A model generated the notes under the pieces. That model saw only the letters and a program-made list of their open reading frames with translations. It was not told the origin of the DNA and ran no database searches. From contig NZ_JBLOOT010000003.1 of assembly GCF_049800675.1 (NCBI RefSeq), forward strand, positions 124,001 through 188,000: a stretch of DNA of 64,000 nt, in the 5' to 3' direction. Numbering within the stretch: position 1 is the first letter of the stretch; each line of letters starts with the position of its first letter. Positions 51,401 through 60,198 of this stretch are shown here, one piece after another. This DNA comes from Cauispirillum nitrogeniifigens. Lineage in GTDB: Bacteria > Pseudomonadota > Alphaproteobacteria > Rhodospirillales > Rhodospirillaceae. The position numbers and the translations under genes are program-made.

Positions 51401-54400
51401 TCACGAAGGGCTCGTTGTACGTGCCCCCGTCATGATTGCCGACCAGCATCACCATCCCGTCGTCCATGGCCGTGACGCGCAACTGGCCCCAGGCGATGTT
51501 GGAGTCCAGAAGGTAGGGATCGGTGGTCGCCAGACCGCTGGCGTCAAGCACCTGGGCATAGGCCGAGGTCCCGTCGCGCCAGCAGACGACCTGACGCCCA
51601 TCGGGCAGCGTGGTGATCTCGGGCTGGTCGATGCCGCTGCCCCCCGAGTAGAGGGGGGTTTCCCCGTGCATCCGGTATTCGCCGTCGCTGAACTGTATCC
51701 GCTCGACGTCGGTCAGCCACTCCGCGCCCGAACTGCCCGTGATCGTGCCGGTCAGGCTCATGCCCGATACACCGAAGGAAACGGAGTATTCGCCCATGCT
51801 TCCGCCGAGCACCACTGTGTCAATGCCCTCGGCACCGACCAGATAGTCGATGTCGCCGCTGGCATGAAAGGTGTCGTTGCCCCAACTGCCGTTCATCTGA
51901 TCGCTGCCGGCACCGCCCCAGAACGTGTCGTTGCCCATGTGGCCGCCAGCGAACCCACCTGAATCACCCATCGTGATCTGGTCGTCACCCTTGGACGCCA
52001 TAAGCATTTCTATGCTGATCAGGGTGTCGGTGTCGCCGTAGGTGTCGGTGATCACCCCGGTCGCAAGGTTGGCAATGATGCCTGACGGGCCGGTCTCACC
52101 CTGGTAGTCGACGAAGTCCATCCCCGCCCCGCCGTCGAACACGTCGTTCCCTTGGCTCCCGTAGAGGGTGTCATTCCCCCCCATGCCGTAGAAGGTGTCA
52201 TTCCCCGCCGTGCCGGTCAGGCTGTCCACCCCTTCGGTACCGCGACGGGGATCGTCGGCCACCGTGACGCTGATGGTGTGCAGGGTCACTCCGCCGTTGC
52301 CGTCGTCGGCGCTGATGACGAAGCTGTCGGTCCCGTTGGCCCCGACGTTGGCGGCGTAGGACCACGTGCCGTCGGGCTGGACCGTGACGGAGCCCAACGT
52401 CCCCTGTGTCTCCACGGTCAGTGTCACGGTGTCGTCGTTCGGGTCGAAGACGTAGAGGGACCCGCTGAAGGTGTAGCCCTCCAGCACTCCTCCGCGCGGT
52501 GCCTCGACCGACCAGGCGGGATCGGCGGTCGCGCCGCCCAGGGGGATGTCATACCCGTTGCCCGACAGGTCGTGCAGGGTGTCGCCGGCCCCCTCGCCCA
52601 TGCCGTAGTGGGACACCAGACTGGCGCGGGAGGGCTCGGTGCTGGACACCGCGCCGTTCATCCAGGTCGCGATCTGCGAGGCATCCAACGCCGCGTCGAA
52701 GACCTGGAACTCTCCCACCTGGCCGGACAGGTTCCCGGCGCCGATCACCAGGGCGCCGGCCGCCGGCACCGCGCCGGTCAGCACGGAGCCGGGAAGGGTA
52801 ACCTCGCCCAGTTGCACGCCGTTGACCAGGAAACGCAGGACACCGCCTTCCTTGACAATGGCCACATGGCTCCACGCGTCGACAGGGACAGCCCCCACGC
52901 CCGAGGGAGTGTTGTAGCCCCCAGACTGCGCGTCGGTGTAGACCATGGCATGGGCGGCACCGGCAGCGTCGGTCACGCGGACCTCGAACCCCCACTCGCC
53001 GGTGCCGTCGATCTGCCTGAACAGGGTGCCCTGGGTGGTCGGCCTGAACCAGCCCATGACGGTGAAGTCATCGGCCGGGCCGAAGGTCGTGCCCTCGCCG
53101 GGCACGACGATCCTGTCGCCATCGGCCTGTGTGAACTGCAAGGAGGCCCCGGACGTCGGCACCACCAGGGGCGGGCTGTTGCCGGCCTCCACGACCACGG
53201 CGACGGTCACCGTCTGCTCCCCACCCTTGCCGTCGCTGACCTTGACGGCAAAGCTGTCCTCGCCGACGAAGCCGCTGTCGGGGGTGAAGCTCCACGCCCC
53301 GTCGCTGTCCAGGCTGACCGTGCCGTTGGCCGGTTGGCCGCTGGGCAGGCTGTAGGTCAGGGTGTCGCCGTCGACATCCGTGGCGACGATCGTTCCGGTG
53401 AGGACGCTGCCCTCGGCCCCGGTCACGGTGTCGGGCGTTTCCACCACCGGCGCGTCGTTGACCGCCGTCACCGTCACGGACACCGGCACCACGGCGGTGC
53501 CGCCGTTGCCGTCGCTGACGGTGATGGTGAAGCTGTCGGCGCCGTTGTAGTTGGCCGCCGGGGTGTAGGTCCACGCTCCGGTGTCGCCGTTGACGCTCAG
53601 CGCCCCATGGGCGGGAGTGGTGGTGACGGCGTAGCTCAGGGCATCGCCTTCGACGTCGGTGGCGGTGATCGTGCCGCTCAGGACGGTGTCCTCGGCGCCG
53701 CTGAGCGACCCGCCCACCACCGCCACCGGCGCGTCGTTGACCGGCGTCACCGTCACCGAGATCGGCACGGAGGCAAAGCCGCCGTTGCCGTCGCTGACCA
53801 CGATGGTGAAGCTGTCGACACCGCTGTAGTTCGGCGCCGGGGTATAGGTCCAGCTCGCCCCGGACAGCGTCACGCTGCCGTGGCTGGCCATGGTGCTGAC
53901 CGAGTAGGTCAGGGTGTCGCCATCGACATCGGTGGCCGTCACCGTGCCGGTCCTGACGGTGTCCTCGGCCGTGGTGACCGCGCCGCCGCCGGTGGCCGTG
54001 GGAGCGTCGTTGACCGCCGTCACGATCACGGAAACCGGCACCACCGTGGTCCCGCCGTTGCCGTCGCTGACGGTGATGGTGAAACTGTCGGTGCCGTGGA
54101 AGTTCGCCGCCGGCGTATAGGTCCACGCCCCGCTGCTGGAGTTGACGGTGACCGAGCCATGCGCGCCATTGCCCGACACCGCGAAGGTCACGGTGTCGCC
54201 GTCACCATCGGCGGCGGTGATGGAACCGCTGAGGACGCTGTCCTCCGCCCCGCTCAGCGACCCGACGACAACCGCCGTCGGCGCGTCGTTGGTGCCGGTG
54301 ATGGTCACCGTCACCGGCACCACGACGCTGCCGCCCTTGCCGTCGCTGACGGTGATGCTGAAGCTGTCGCTGCCGAAGCAATCGGCGTCGGGGGTATAGC

Positions 54401-57400
54401 TCCACGCGCCGGTGGCGCTGTTGGTGATGGTCACGGTGCCTTTGCCGGGCAGCGACGTGACCGTGTAGGTCAGGGTGTCGCCATCGACGTCCGAGGCGGC
54501 GACCGACCCGGTGACGGTGGTGTCCTCGGCCGTCGACACGGCGGTCGGTCCGGCGAAGGTCGGGGCGTCGTTCACCGGGGTGACGGTGACCGTCACCGGC
54601 ACGCTGGTCGTCGTCTTGCCGTCGCTGACGCGGATGATGAAGGTGTCCGTGCCGTGGAAATTGGCCGCCGGCGTATAGGTCCAGGCGCCGGTGTGGGGGT
54701 CGGCGACCACCGTTCCGTTCGCCGGCGCGCCGCTGACGCTGAACGACAGCGTGTCGCCATCGACGTCGGAGGCGGTGATGGTGCCGCTGAGGACGGTGTC
54801 CTCGGCCCCGGTGAGGCTGCCGCTGATGCTGGCCGTCGGCGCGTCATTGACGGAGGTGACGGTCACGCTGACCGGGACGTTGACGCTGCCGCCCTTGCCG
54901 TCGCTGACCTGAATGACGAAGGAGTCCGTGCCGTGGAAATTCGGTGCCGGCCGGTAGGTCCACGCCCCTGCCGCCGTCACCGTCACCGCGCCGTTGGCCG
55001 GCGCGGTGTGGACGCCGTAGGCCAGGGTATCGCCATCGACGTCGGCGCCCCGGATGGTCCCGCCGACGGAGGCGTCCTCCGCCACCGTGACGGCGCCGCC
55101 GCCGGTCGCCGTCGGCGCGTCGTTGACCGCCTGTACCCGCACCGAGGCGGTCGCCACGCCGCTCCACGCCTGCCCGTCGTTGAGCTGGAAGCCGATGGTC
55201 CGCGCGGTGCCGGTCGGCGCCTCGCTGGTGTTCTGGTAGGCGACGCTGCGCAACGCCGCCTGATAGTCCGCCAGCGACGCCGTCCCCGAGAAGGTCAGCA
55301 CCCCGGTGGAGGCATTGTAGGACCACGCGATGCCGGCCGGCGGCGCCGCCGTGAGCCGGTCCTGCCCGGCGGCGAAGCTGCCCTGGATGACGACGCGCGC
55401 GCCGGTGATCTGGTCGCCGTCGGCATCCGCCACCGTCAGGCGCGGGGCGATGGCGACCGCCGCGCCGTTTTCGGTGTAGGTCGGGACGGCGGGATTGCCG
55501 ATGGCGACGGTCGGCGCGGTGTTGTCGAAGCCGAACAGGTCCTGGGTCAGCGCCCCCGGACGCACGTTGGCGAGCGTGATGCTGCCGGCGTCCGTGGCGA
55601 TGACGGTGTTGCCGCCGGACTGGGTCATGGCCGCCCGGATGGCGCTCCAGGACGTCAGGCCGAGGGCCGAGACATCGACGCGGTCGCCCTGCGCGGCCGA
55701 GAAATCGGCGATCACGTCGGCGCCGCCGCTGGCGATGAACAGGTCGCCGCCAGCGCCCCCCCACAGCACGTCGTTGCCCGTCCCGCCGTCCAGGGTATCG
55801 GCGCCGTCACCGCCGGCGATGACGTCATTGCCCGCCCCGCCGGTCACGATGTCGCGGCCGCCGCCGGCCTCGATGACATCGGCGAAGGCGGTGCCGGTGA
55901 GGTGCTCGCCCGCCGCCGTTCCCCGGATGACGCCGCCGGGATTGCCGACGGCGTCCGCGGCGGCCTCCAGCGCCTCCTGGAGCGCGTCGCCGGTAAAGTC
56001 GCCCAGGCCGTCGCCGGAACCGCCGCTCACCGCCTCCTCGATGGCCTCGGTGGCCTGCCTCTGGGCGACCGCGCCGATAAGGCTCAGCGCGATCAGCACG
56101 CTTTCGGCGCTGCCGGTGAGCGACACGCCGTCGAACAGGGCGGTCATGTCGGCAATGACCTGGCTGATGCCGTCCTTCACCGCCTCCAGGCGGTGCTGCC
56201 CGGCGGCGGACACCGTGCCGACCTCGCGCACGGCGGCGTCCAGAAGATCGGAAATTGTCCCGGCGTCCGACAGGGCATCGGCCCCGCCCGGCTCCCCCAG
56301 CTTGAGCGCCAGGGCCTTGGCGACGGCGGCGCGCGCCGCTTCCTCGCTCACGCCGGCCCCCACCAGGGCCGCCGTCATCATGCTGACGACGTTCTGCGCC
56401 AGCAGGCCGCTGAGCATGATCTGCGCGCCGATGGCGAAGTTGGCGCCGCCCGCCATCACCGCCGCCACCGGATCGAACGTGTTCAGGTCGATGCCCCGCA
56501 GCGACAGGCCGAAGGCCGTGGCGATGCTGTCCTCGGCGGCGTCCTCGGACAGACCCATCTCGCGGAGAAGCTGCATCAGGTGGGTCAGCGGCGAGATGAC
56601 CGTCGCCCCCGTCCCCGCCGACAGCTCGCCCATGGCCGCGCCGGTCATGATGTCGAAACCGCCGACGGAGCGCAGCACGCCCTGCCCGCCGGTCAGGGTG
56701 AAGCCGCCGAAGGCATCGGAGACGGTCCTGGCCTCCCCGGCGTCCCAGCGGCCGTTGCCGTTGGCGTCCATGTAGATGGTCGCGCCCCTGACGTAGCCGT
56801 CGAGGATGCGGCCGGTCACGGTCACGTCGACGGGTTCGGGCTCCGGCTCGGGCTCCGGCGCGGCAGTCGGGCGCGGTTCCTCGACCTCCGGCCGGGGCGC
56901 GGCGGTGCGCACGGGGGCGCGGGGGGCGCCCTCGTTGGCGGTCACCGGCGGCGGTTCGGACGGCGGAGGCTCGGGGGTGCGGTGCTGGTTTCCGGGCTGG
57001 TCGAGCACCACCCGGATGGTCTCGTCCGGCCCCTGGACGTCGCCGCGCTGGTCCTCTTCCCCCTGGTCGTCCGGTTCGGGCGCGTCAGGCGCCGGGGCGT
57101 CGGGCAGCACCTGCCGGAAATCGGAGTTCAGATGCTCGATCTGCGTGCGGTAGGTGTTCATGAAGTCGCTGGCCGTGGTGGTGAACACCATGACCTGCCC
57201 GGCCTGGAGCGAAACCCCCTGGAACACCGTGTTGACGGTGGTCACCTGCCCGGTGTTGGTGATGACGATGATTTCGCCGGCCGTGCCCGACGGATCGGGG
57301 ATGAGGATGACCTGCAACTGCGCGTCGGCATCGACCTCCAGGTCGCCCAGGCGGATGACGCCCGAGGTGCCGCGAATACCGATGGTCGCCACCGGCGTCT

Positions 57401-58043
57401 TGACCTGCATGGCGTCGGCCCCGGCCTTGGCGATCTGCCCGGAAACGAAGGACAGCGCGCCGGACAGCAGCGTCACCGAGGCCGCGCCGTCGCCGCTGGC
57501 CGGGTCGAACACCATCTCGTCAAGGACCATGCGGCCGTTGGCGCCGATGGAAAAGGAACTGTCGTCAATGAAGGAGATGCCCACCGCCGCGCCGGCGCCG
57601 GTCATCAGCACGTCCCCCTGGAACACCGGGTCGCCGGGCTGAAGCTCCACCACCGTGCCATCGGCGCGCTGGGCCGTCACCGTGCCGGTGACCTTGGTGA
57701 CAGTGCCGATGGCCTCCGCCGCCTGGGCCAGTTGCCCGATGTCGGACAGGCCCACCTGCGCCACCTGCCCCGGCGCCTGCGGGCCGGCAAGGCGCGCCAC
57801 CGTGGCGCCGGACAGCTCGGCATCGCCAGCAACCAGACGCGGCGGATCGTCGGTGAGAAAATAGTCCTCGACCACGATCACGGTGCCATCGGGCGCCATC
57901 ACCACCAGATCCGGCCCGGACCTGGCATAAGCGCCCTGGAGCAGGGCCTGGATCGACGGCAGCGCCACCGAGTCGCCGACGACACCGACGGAAAGGGTTT
58001 CCCCCCCGGTCGGTGCAAGCTCGTTTTCGCTCGCGGTGCGCAT
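48417..58043 (-). CDS. giant FecR/cadherin/RTX adhesin, 3208 residues
   Basis: The longest gene here. It starts with the same prefix (YARSGPDLVVMAPDGTVI) and FecR domain (GRMVLDEMVFDP, VATIGIRGTSGVIRL) as the 2363-residue protein. A proline/glutamate-rich linker leads to a region with IYMDANGNGRWDAGE and a helical part (residues about 400-700), then RTX repeats. A cadherin-like unit and seven tandem VNDAP cadherin/VCBS-type repeats follow (about 970-1619), then a LamG-like domain and a long RTX-rich half with WRDGxxxxxQ beta repeats. The C-terminus (DTGKLYFDADGGGAGGYTLV) is T1SS-like. GGGGAAGG precedes the ATG. It is probably a cell-surface or matrix adhesin stabilised by Ca2+. Confidence 0.92.
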   Translation of the reverse strand: MRTASENELAPTGGETLSVGVVGDSVALPSIQALLQGAYARSGPDLVVMAPDGTVIVVEDYFLTDDPPRLVAGDAELSGATVARLAGPQAPGQVAQVGLSDIGQLAQAAEAIGTVTKVTGTVTAQRADGTVVELQPGDPVFQGDVLMTGAGAAVGISFIDDSSFSIGANGRMVLDEMVFDPASGDGAASVTLLSGALSFVSGQIAKAGADAMQVKTPVATIGIRGTSGVIRLGDLEVDADAQLQVILIPDPSGTAGEIIVITNTGQVTTVNTVFQGVSLQAGQVMVFTTTASDFMNTYRTQIEHLNSDFRQVLPDAPAPDAPEPDDQGEEDQRGDVQGPDETIRVVLDQPGNQHRTPEPPPSEPPPVTANEGAPRAPVRTAAPRPEVEEPRPTAAPEPEPEPEPVDVTVTGRILDGYVRGATIYMDANGNGRWDAGEARTVSDAFGGFTLTGGQGVLRSVGGFDIMTGAAMGELSAGTGATVISPLTHLMQLLREMGLSEDAAEDSIATAFGLSLRGIDLNTFDPVAAVMAGGANFAIGAQIMLSGLLAQNVVSMMTAALVGAGVSEEAARAAVAKALALKLGEPGGADALSDAGTISDLLDAAVREVGTVSAAGQHRLEAVKDGISQVIADMTALFDGVSLTGSAESVLIALSLIGAVAQRQATEAIEEAVSGGSGDGLGDFTGDALQEALEAAADAVGNPGGVIRGTAAGEHLTGTAFADVIEAGGGRDIVTGGAGNDVIAGGDGADTLDGGTGNDVLWGGAGGDLFIASGGADVIADFSAAQGDRVDVSALGLTSWSAIRAAMTQSGGNTVIATDAGSITLANVRPGALTQDLFGFDNTAPTVAIGNPAVPTYTENGAAVAIAPRLTVADADGDQITGARVVIQGSFAAGQDRLTAAPPAGIAWSYNASTGVLTFSGTASLADYQAALRSVAYQNTSEAPTGTARTIGFQLNDGQAWSGVATASVRVQAVNDAPTATGGGAVTVAEDASVGGTIRGADVDGDTLAYGVHTAPANGAVTVTAAGAWTYRPAPNFHGTDSFVIQVSDGKGGSVNVPVSVTVTSVNDAPTASISGSLTGAEDTVLSGTITASDVDGDTLSFSVSGAPANGTVVADPHTGAWTYTPAANFHGTDTFIIRVSDGKTTTSVPVTVTVTPVNDAPTFAGPTAVSTAEDTTVTGSVAASDVDGDTLTYTVTSLPGKGTVTITNSATGAWSYTPDADCFGSDSFSITVSDGKGGSVVVPVTVTITGTNDAPTAVVVGSLSGAEDSVLSGSITAADGDGDTVTFAVSGNGAHGSVTVNSSSGAWTYTPAANFHGTDSFTITVSDGNGGTTVVPVSVIVTAVNDAPTATGGGAVTTAEDTVRTGTVTATDVDGDTLTYSVSTMASHGSVTLSGASWTYTPAPNYSGVDSFTIVVSDGNGGFASVPISVTVTPVNDAPVAVVGGSLSGAEDTVLSGTITATDVEGDALSYAVTTTPAHGALSVNGDTGAWTYTPAANYNGADSFTITVSDGNGGTAVVPVSVTVTAVNDAPVVETPDTVTGAEGSVLTGTIVATDVDGDTLTYSLPSGQPANGTVSLDSDGAWSFTPDSGFVGEDSFAVKVSDGKGGEQTVTVAVVVEAGNSPPLVVPTSGASLQFTQADGDRIVVPGEGTTFGPADDFTVMGWFRPTTQGTLFRQIDGTGEWGFEVRVTDAAGAAHAMVYTDAQSGGYNTPSGVGAVPVDAWSHVAIVKEGGVLRFLVNGVQLGEVTLPGSVLTGAVPAAGALVIGAGNLSGQVGEFQVFDAALDASQIATWMNGAVSSTEPSRASLVSHYGMGEGAGDTLHDLSGNGYDIPLGGATADPAWSVEAPRGGVLEGYTFSGSLYVFDPNDDTVTLTVETQGTLGSVTVQPDGTWSYAANVGANGTDSFVISADDGNGGVTLHTISVTVADDPRRGTEGVDSLTGTAGNDTFYGMGGNDTLYGSQGNDVFDGGAGMDFVDYQGETGPSGIIANLATGVITDTYGDTDTLISIEMLMASKGDDQITMGDSGGFAGGHMGNDTFWGGAGSDQMNGSWGNDTFHASGDIDYLVGAEGIDTVVLGGSMGEYSVSFGVSGMSLTGTITGSSGAEWLTDVERIQFSDGEYRMHGETPLYSGGSGIDQPEITTLPDGRQVVCWRDGTSAYAQVLDASGLATTDPYLLDSNIAWGQLRVTAMDDGMVMLVGNHDGGTYNEPFVTIFDPDGGAVELTFPVTLTGNQKYIHEAVEFADGTIGVIAHAETSAGSATAFDLRFVRYDRDGTQIGAEQTIDAVGPASTSGGIGTNSARITDLGNNQAVIVWADDNGGDGSSKGILGALVDSAGTVGTPVILNATTGLHQNYPMISRGPDGTLAALWTSSHTGTAEVMLRMFDADLAPLTTDIMVNATTAGEQSGESITWLADGSLLVTWLNYQSGNYDIYGRIYSYDNGVCTPLTDSVRLTNGTAFNQIGSVAAPLEDGGFVVTWWENYGSGRNIYSRTFNDDATLSARTVVTGDDGANTFTLTSAMTARGAGGDDVITGSSGNDTLHGDAGHDYLTGNAGADVLHGGDSYDTMLGGVGADKLYGGAGNDLLLGGNDNDLLLGGDGDDTLDGGAGADTLFGGLGHDIGYYSGPMATYTIVAHAGYVTVSDGITIDTLYGIEQLEFQDGTVVLGSSTLQMVSSGGASIGPVEMTRLADGDGLMVWRDGINVMGQHYDADGRALGNPYVIANDAGAFQVRVAALPGAGGGAVVLYTYNNGAFNMPQGKVIDPASGSVSHTFQPAVMLANHYAQDVVALSSSALGVLYLQDNSGGAHTGYDLIYTVVDPAGIAPAQSFTIGTIDDSGVPSHTTTADEAALVSLGNSQAVAIYVDNTAAGDGAEGAIMAVKVDETGIVGSPVQINQISVGDQSQPAAAYDAASGTLAVAWTDGNGTWLRLFNSDLDAKSGDIVVDDASGTGSLPDVAALDGGTFVVTWAAEQEGDTAVFGRIYTSTGVAVTDAFAISAEGQDANAVTVTATDDGGFAVAWQVALPTVPAETVLYTTRFGADGSPHETQVLGSTMADRLEATTSMLLMGDGGDDIMVGSAYGDTLYGGAGADTLTGGGGADIFGFDTLDVAELGDIITDFQSGTDRLLFSTAATGLDAGVLAAANFITIAVDSAKTGTEATLAEGTFAYAADTGKLYFDADGGGAGGYTLVAEINGDPIVATDILIT
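53187..55127 (-). repeat. seven tandem cadherin/VCBS-type repeats of about 92 codons
   Basis: Each unit begins VNDAP (TNDAP in unit 4; VNDAPV in units 6-7). It then has a GAED or TAED turn, a DVDGDTLTYS-type Ca2+ motif (DGDGDT and DVEGDA in two units), GAWTYTP and DSFTITVSDG. Period is about 276-285 bases. Units are diverged, unlike the 183-bp repeats of the other giant gene. Confidence 0.9.
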
Positions 58044-58097
58044 GCCTTCCCCCTCTGGCCCTACTCATACCCTAGGGGGAATTCAACTCATCCTGGC

Positions 58098-58131
58098 AGA
58101 CGCGTCTACCCCTATTCGCGGATAATTATCC
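58098..58131 (-). promoter_or_regulatory. two palindromes upstream of the 3208-residue RTX gene
   Basis: AGACGCGTCT (58098-58107) and GGATAATTATCC (58120-58131) are perfect palindromes lying 55-88 bases before the start codon, in an unusually A+T-rich patch. They look like operators. The second also contains TAATTA and could overlap a promoter. No regulator can be named. Confidence 0.45.
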
Positions 58132-58194
58132 CTTCGGCAACATATTTGATCAGTTTTTTCAGGCTGTGGTTGCGTACCCCCTGCCGGGAGCCGC

Positions 58195-58734
58195 TCAGTT
58201 CTTGATCCCCGGCGGCGTGTGCAGCCAGTCAGCGTGGCGCGGGGCGCGTTTGGTCCGGGACCATTCCTCCAGCATGTCCCACTTCACCGCGTCCAGGCGC
58301 GCCATCATGTCACCGCTGGTGGTGTCGGCCGCCAACTCCAGGCGGTGGCCGTTGGGATCGAAGAAGTAGATCGACTTGAACAAGGTGTGGTCGGTCGGGC
58401 CGATGACCTTGATGCCCGCCGTCTCCAGCCGGTCCTTGATGCCCATCAGGGCGTCCACGGACTCCACCTTGAAGGCGATGTGCTGGACCCAGGCGGGGGT
58501 GTTGGGGTCCTTGCCCAAGGGCGGAGAGTTGGGGATCTCGAAGAAGGCCAGGATGTTCCCGCCCCCGGCGTCGAGGAAGATGTGCATGTAGGGGTCCGGC
58601 TCGCCGGTCGAGGGCACCTGATCCTCGGCGATGGCGAGCACGAAGCCCATGTCCAGATGCTTGCCGTACCACTCCACCGTCTCCTTGGCGTCGCGGCAGC
58701 GGTAGGCAACGTGGTGAACACCCTGGGTTTTCAT
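58195..58734 (-). CDS. VOC-family (glyoxalase/dioxygenase-like) protein
   Basis: A 179-residue vicinal oxygen chelate protein. The ATG at 58734 (MKTQGVHHVAYRC) has GAGGAG upstream. Two beta-alpha-beta-beta-beta modules carry HHVAYR, MHIFLDAGGG, VQHIAFKV and HRLELAA, which provide likely metal ligands (two His and one Glu). It lies 113 bases downstream of the HPPD gene, itself a VOC enzyme, so the two may act in one pathway. Possible roles include extradiol dioxygenase, lactoylglutathione lyase or a tyrosine-catabolism accessory. The substrate is unknown. Confidence 0.85.
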   Translation of the reverse strand: MKTQGVHHVAYRCRDAKETVEWYGKHLDMGFVLAIAEDQVPSTGEPDPYMHIFLDAGGGNILAFFEIPNSPPLGKDPNTPAWVQHIAFKVESVDALMGIKDRLETAGIKVIGPTDHTLFKSIYFFDPNGHRLELAADTTSGDMMARLDAVKWDMLEEWSRTKRAPRHADWLHTPPGIKN

Positions 58735-58847
58735 GGCCGTCTCCTCTTTTTGGTGCGCCCTCAGGGCGCCGGGCGCCCCGTCAATTGAATGTCGGCGCGG
58801 CGTCCAGCCTGCTCGTCGCAGGCTGGCTTTGCCGCCACTCCCCGCGA

Positions 58848-59921
58848 TCACTTCCCGGCGATGACGCCGCGGCGGAGTTGGTCGCGTTCCATGGACTCGA
58901 ACAGGGCCTTGAAGTTGCCCTCGCCGAAGCCTTCGTCGCGCTTGCGTTCGATGAACTCGAAGAAGATCGGGCCGATCAGCGTCTCCGAGAAGATCTGGAG
59001 CAACAGCCGCGGACCGCCCTGGCCGGTCGAGCCGTCGAGCAGGATGCCGCGCGCCTTCAGCTCGGCCACCGGCTCGCCGTGGCCGGGCAGGCGCTCGTCG
59101 AGCATTTCATAGTAGGTGTCCGGCGGCGGGGTCATCAGCGGCACGCCGTTGGCCCGCAAGGCGTCGATGGACCGGGGCAGGTCGTCGGTCAGCAGGGCGA
59201 CATGCTGGATCCCCTCGCCGTTGTAGCGCATGAGGAACTCCTCGATCTGGCCGTTGCCGCCGGGGGCCTCCTCGTTCAGCGGAATGCGGATCTTGCCGTC
59301 GGGCGCGGTCATGGCGCGCGACTTCAGGCCGGTGTACTCGCCCTTGATGTCGAAGTAGCGCAGTTCGCGGAAGTTGAAGATGCTTTCGTAGAACTTCGCC
59401 CAAAAGTCCATGCGCCCGCGATAGACGTTGTGCGTCAGGTGGTCGATAACCGTGAAGCCGACCCCCTTGGGCCGCCGGTCGACGCCCTCCAGCCACTGGA
59501 AGTCGATGTCGTAGATGGAGCTGCCGTCCTCGGTACGGTCGATGAGGTACAGCGGCGCCCCGCCGATGCCCCGGATGGCCGGCAGGCGCAGTTCCATCGG
59601 CCCGGTGGCGATCTCCACCGGCCGTGCCCCGCGCTCCAGGGCCAGGGTGTAAGCCTTGTGGCTGTCGGCGACGCGGAAGGCCATGCCGCAGGCCGACGGA
59701 CCGTGCTCCTCGGCGAAGAAGGCGGCATCGCTGCGCGGCTCGCTGTTGACGATGAAGTTGATGTCGCCCTGGCGGTACAGGACGACGTCCTTGGAGCGGT
59801 GCACCGCCACCTTGGTGAAGCCGAGCATCTCGAACACCGGCTCCAGGACGCCGGGGGTGGGGGACGCGAACTCGATGAACTCGAAGCCGTTCAGGCCGAG
59901 GGGATTGCTCTCGCTGATCAT
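58848..59921 (-). CDS. hppD: 4-hydroxyphenylpyruvate dioxygenase
   Basis: A 357-residue Fe(II) dioxygenase of bacterial HPPD length, converting 4-hydroxyphenylpyruvate to homogentisate in tyrosine breakdown. The C-terminal VOC domain shows the iron ligands in IDHLTHNV, GIQHVALLT and FFEFIERKRDEGFGEGNF. The substrate-clamping C-terminal helix follows (NFKALFESME). GGAGG lies just upstream of the ATG. No homogentisate dioxygenase is in the window. IorAB, 55 kb away, can consume the same 2-oxo acid by an anaerobic route. Confidence 0.95.
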   Translation of the reverse strand: MISESNPLGLNGFEFIEFASPTPGVLEPVFEMLGFTKVAVHRSKDVVLYRQGDINFIVNSEPRSDAAFFAEEHGPSACGMAFRVADSHKAYTLALERGARPVEIATGPMELRLPAIRGIGGAPLYLIDRTEDGSSIYDIDFQWLEGVDRRPKGVGFTVIDHLTHNVYRGRMDFWAKFYESIFNFRELRYFDIKGEYTGLKSRAMTAPDGKIRIPLNEEAPGGNGQIEEFLMRYNGEGIQHVALLTDDLPRSIDALRANGVPLMTPPPDTYYEMLDERLPGHGEPVAELKARGILLDGSTGQGGPRLLLQIFSETLIGPIFFEFIERKRDEGFGEGNFKALFESMERDQLRRGVIAGK

Positions 59922-60198
59922 GGTGCCTCCGGGGCATGCGTAGGGAAGTAACGGGCGAAAGGGTCTTCGCGCGTCACTTGGGCGGGGCGATGGCCCGCCC
60001 CCGCATGCTCCGCGACCATGCCGCGCCGATGCACAGGGCCAGCGCGACCGCGCGGCCGGCGGGCCGGCGGCGGCAGTGTTCGCGCTGAACGTCCCGAAGC
60101 ACCACGGCTCCGCCTCCCGGTCGGGTCCGGCCCGGCTTACCCGAGCCCGTTGGTCTGGATTGTTTCCAATGTAACCGTTGGCCCGCCCCGGCGCAAAC

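Noticed and set aside
52152..58205. A 2017-codon open frame on the plus strand opposite the 3208-residue RTX gene
   Set aside because: It mirrors the repeats of the real gene and is rich in His/Arg/Gly/Val, without motifs or a ribosome site.
59922..60198. Possible small gene or RNA in the 277-base gap upstream of the HPPD gene
   Set aside because: It holds GC-rich inverted repeats and an A+T-rich patch near 60155-60180, but no convincing frame or RNA structure.
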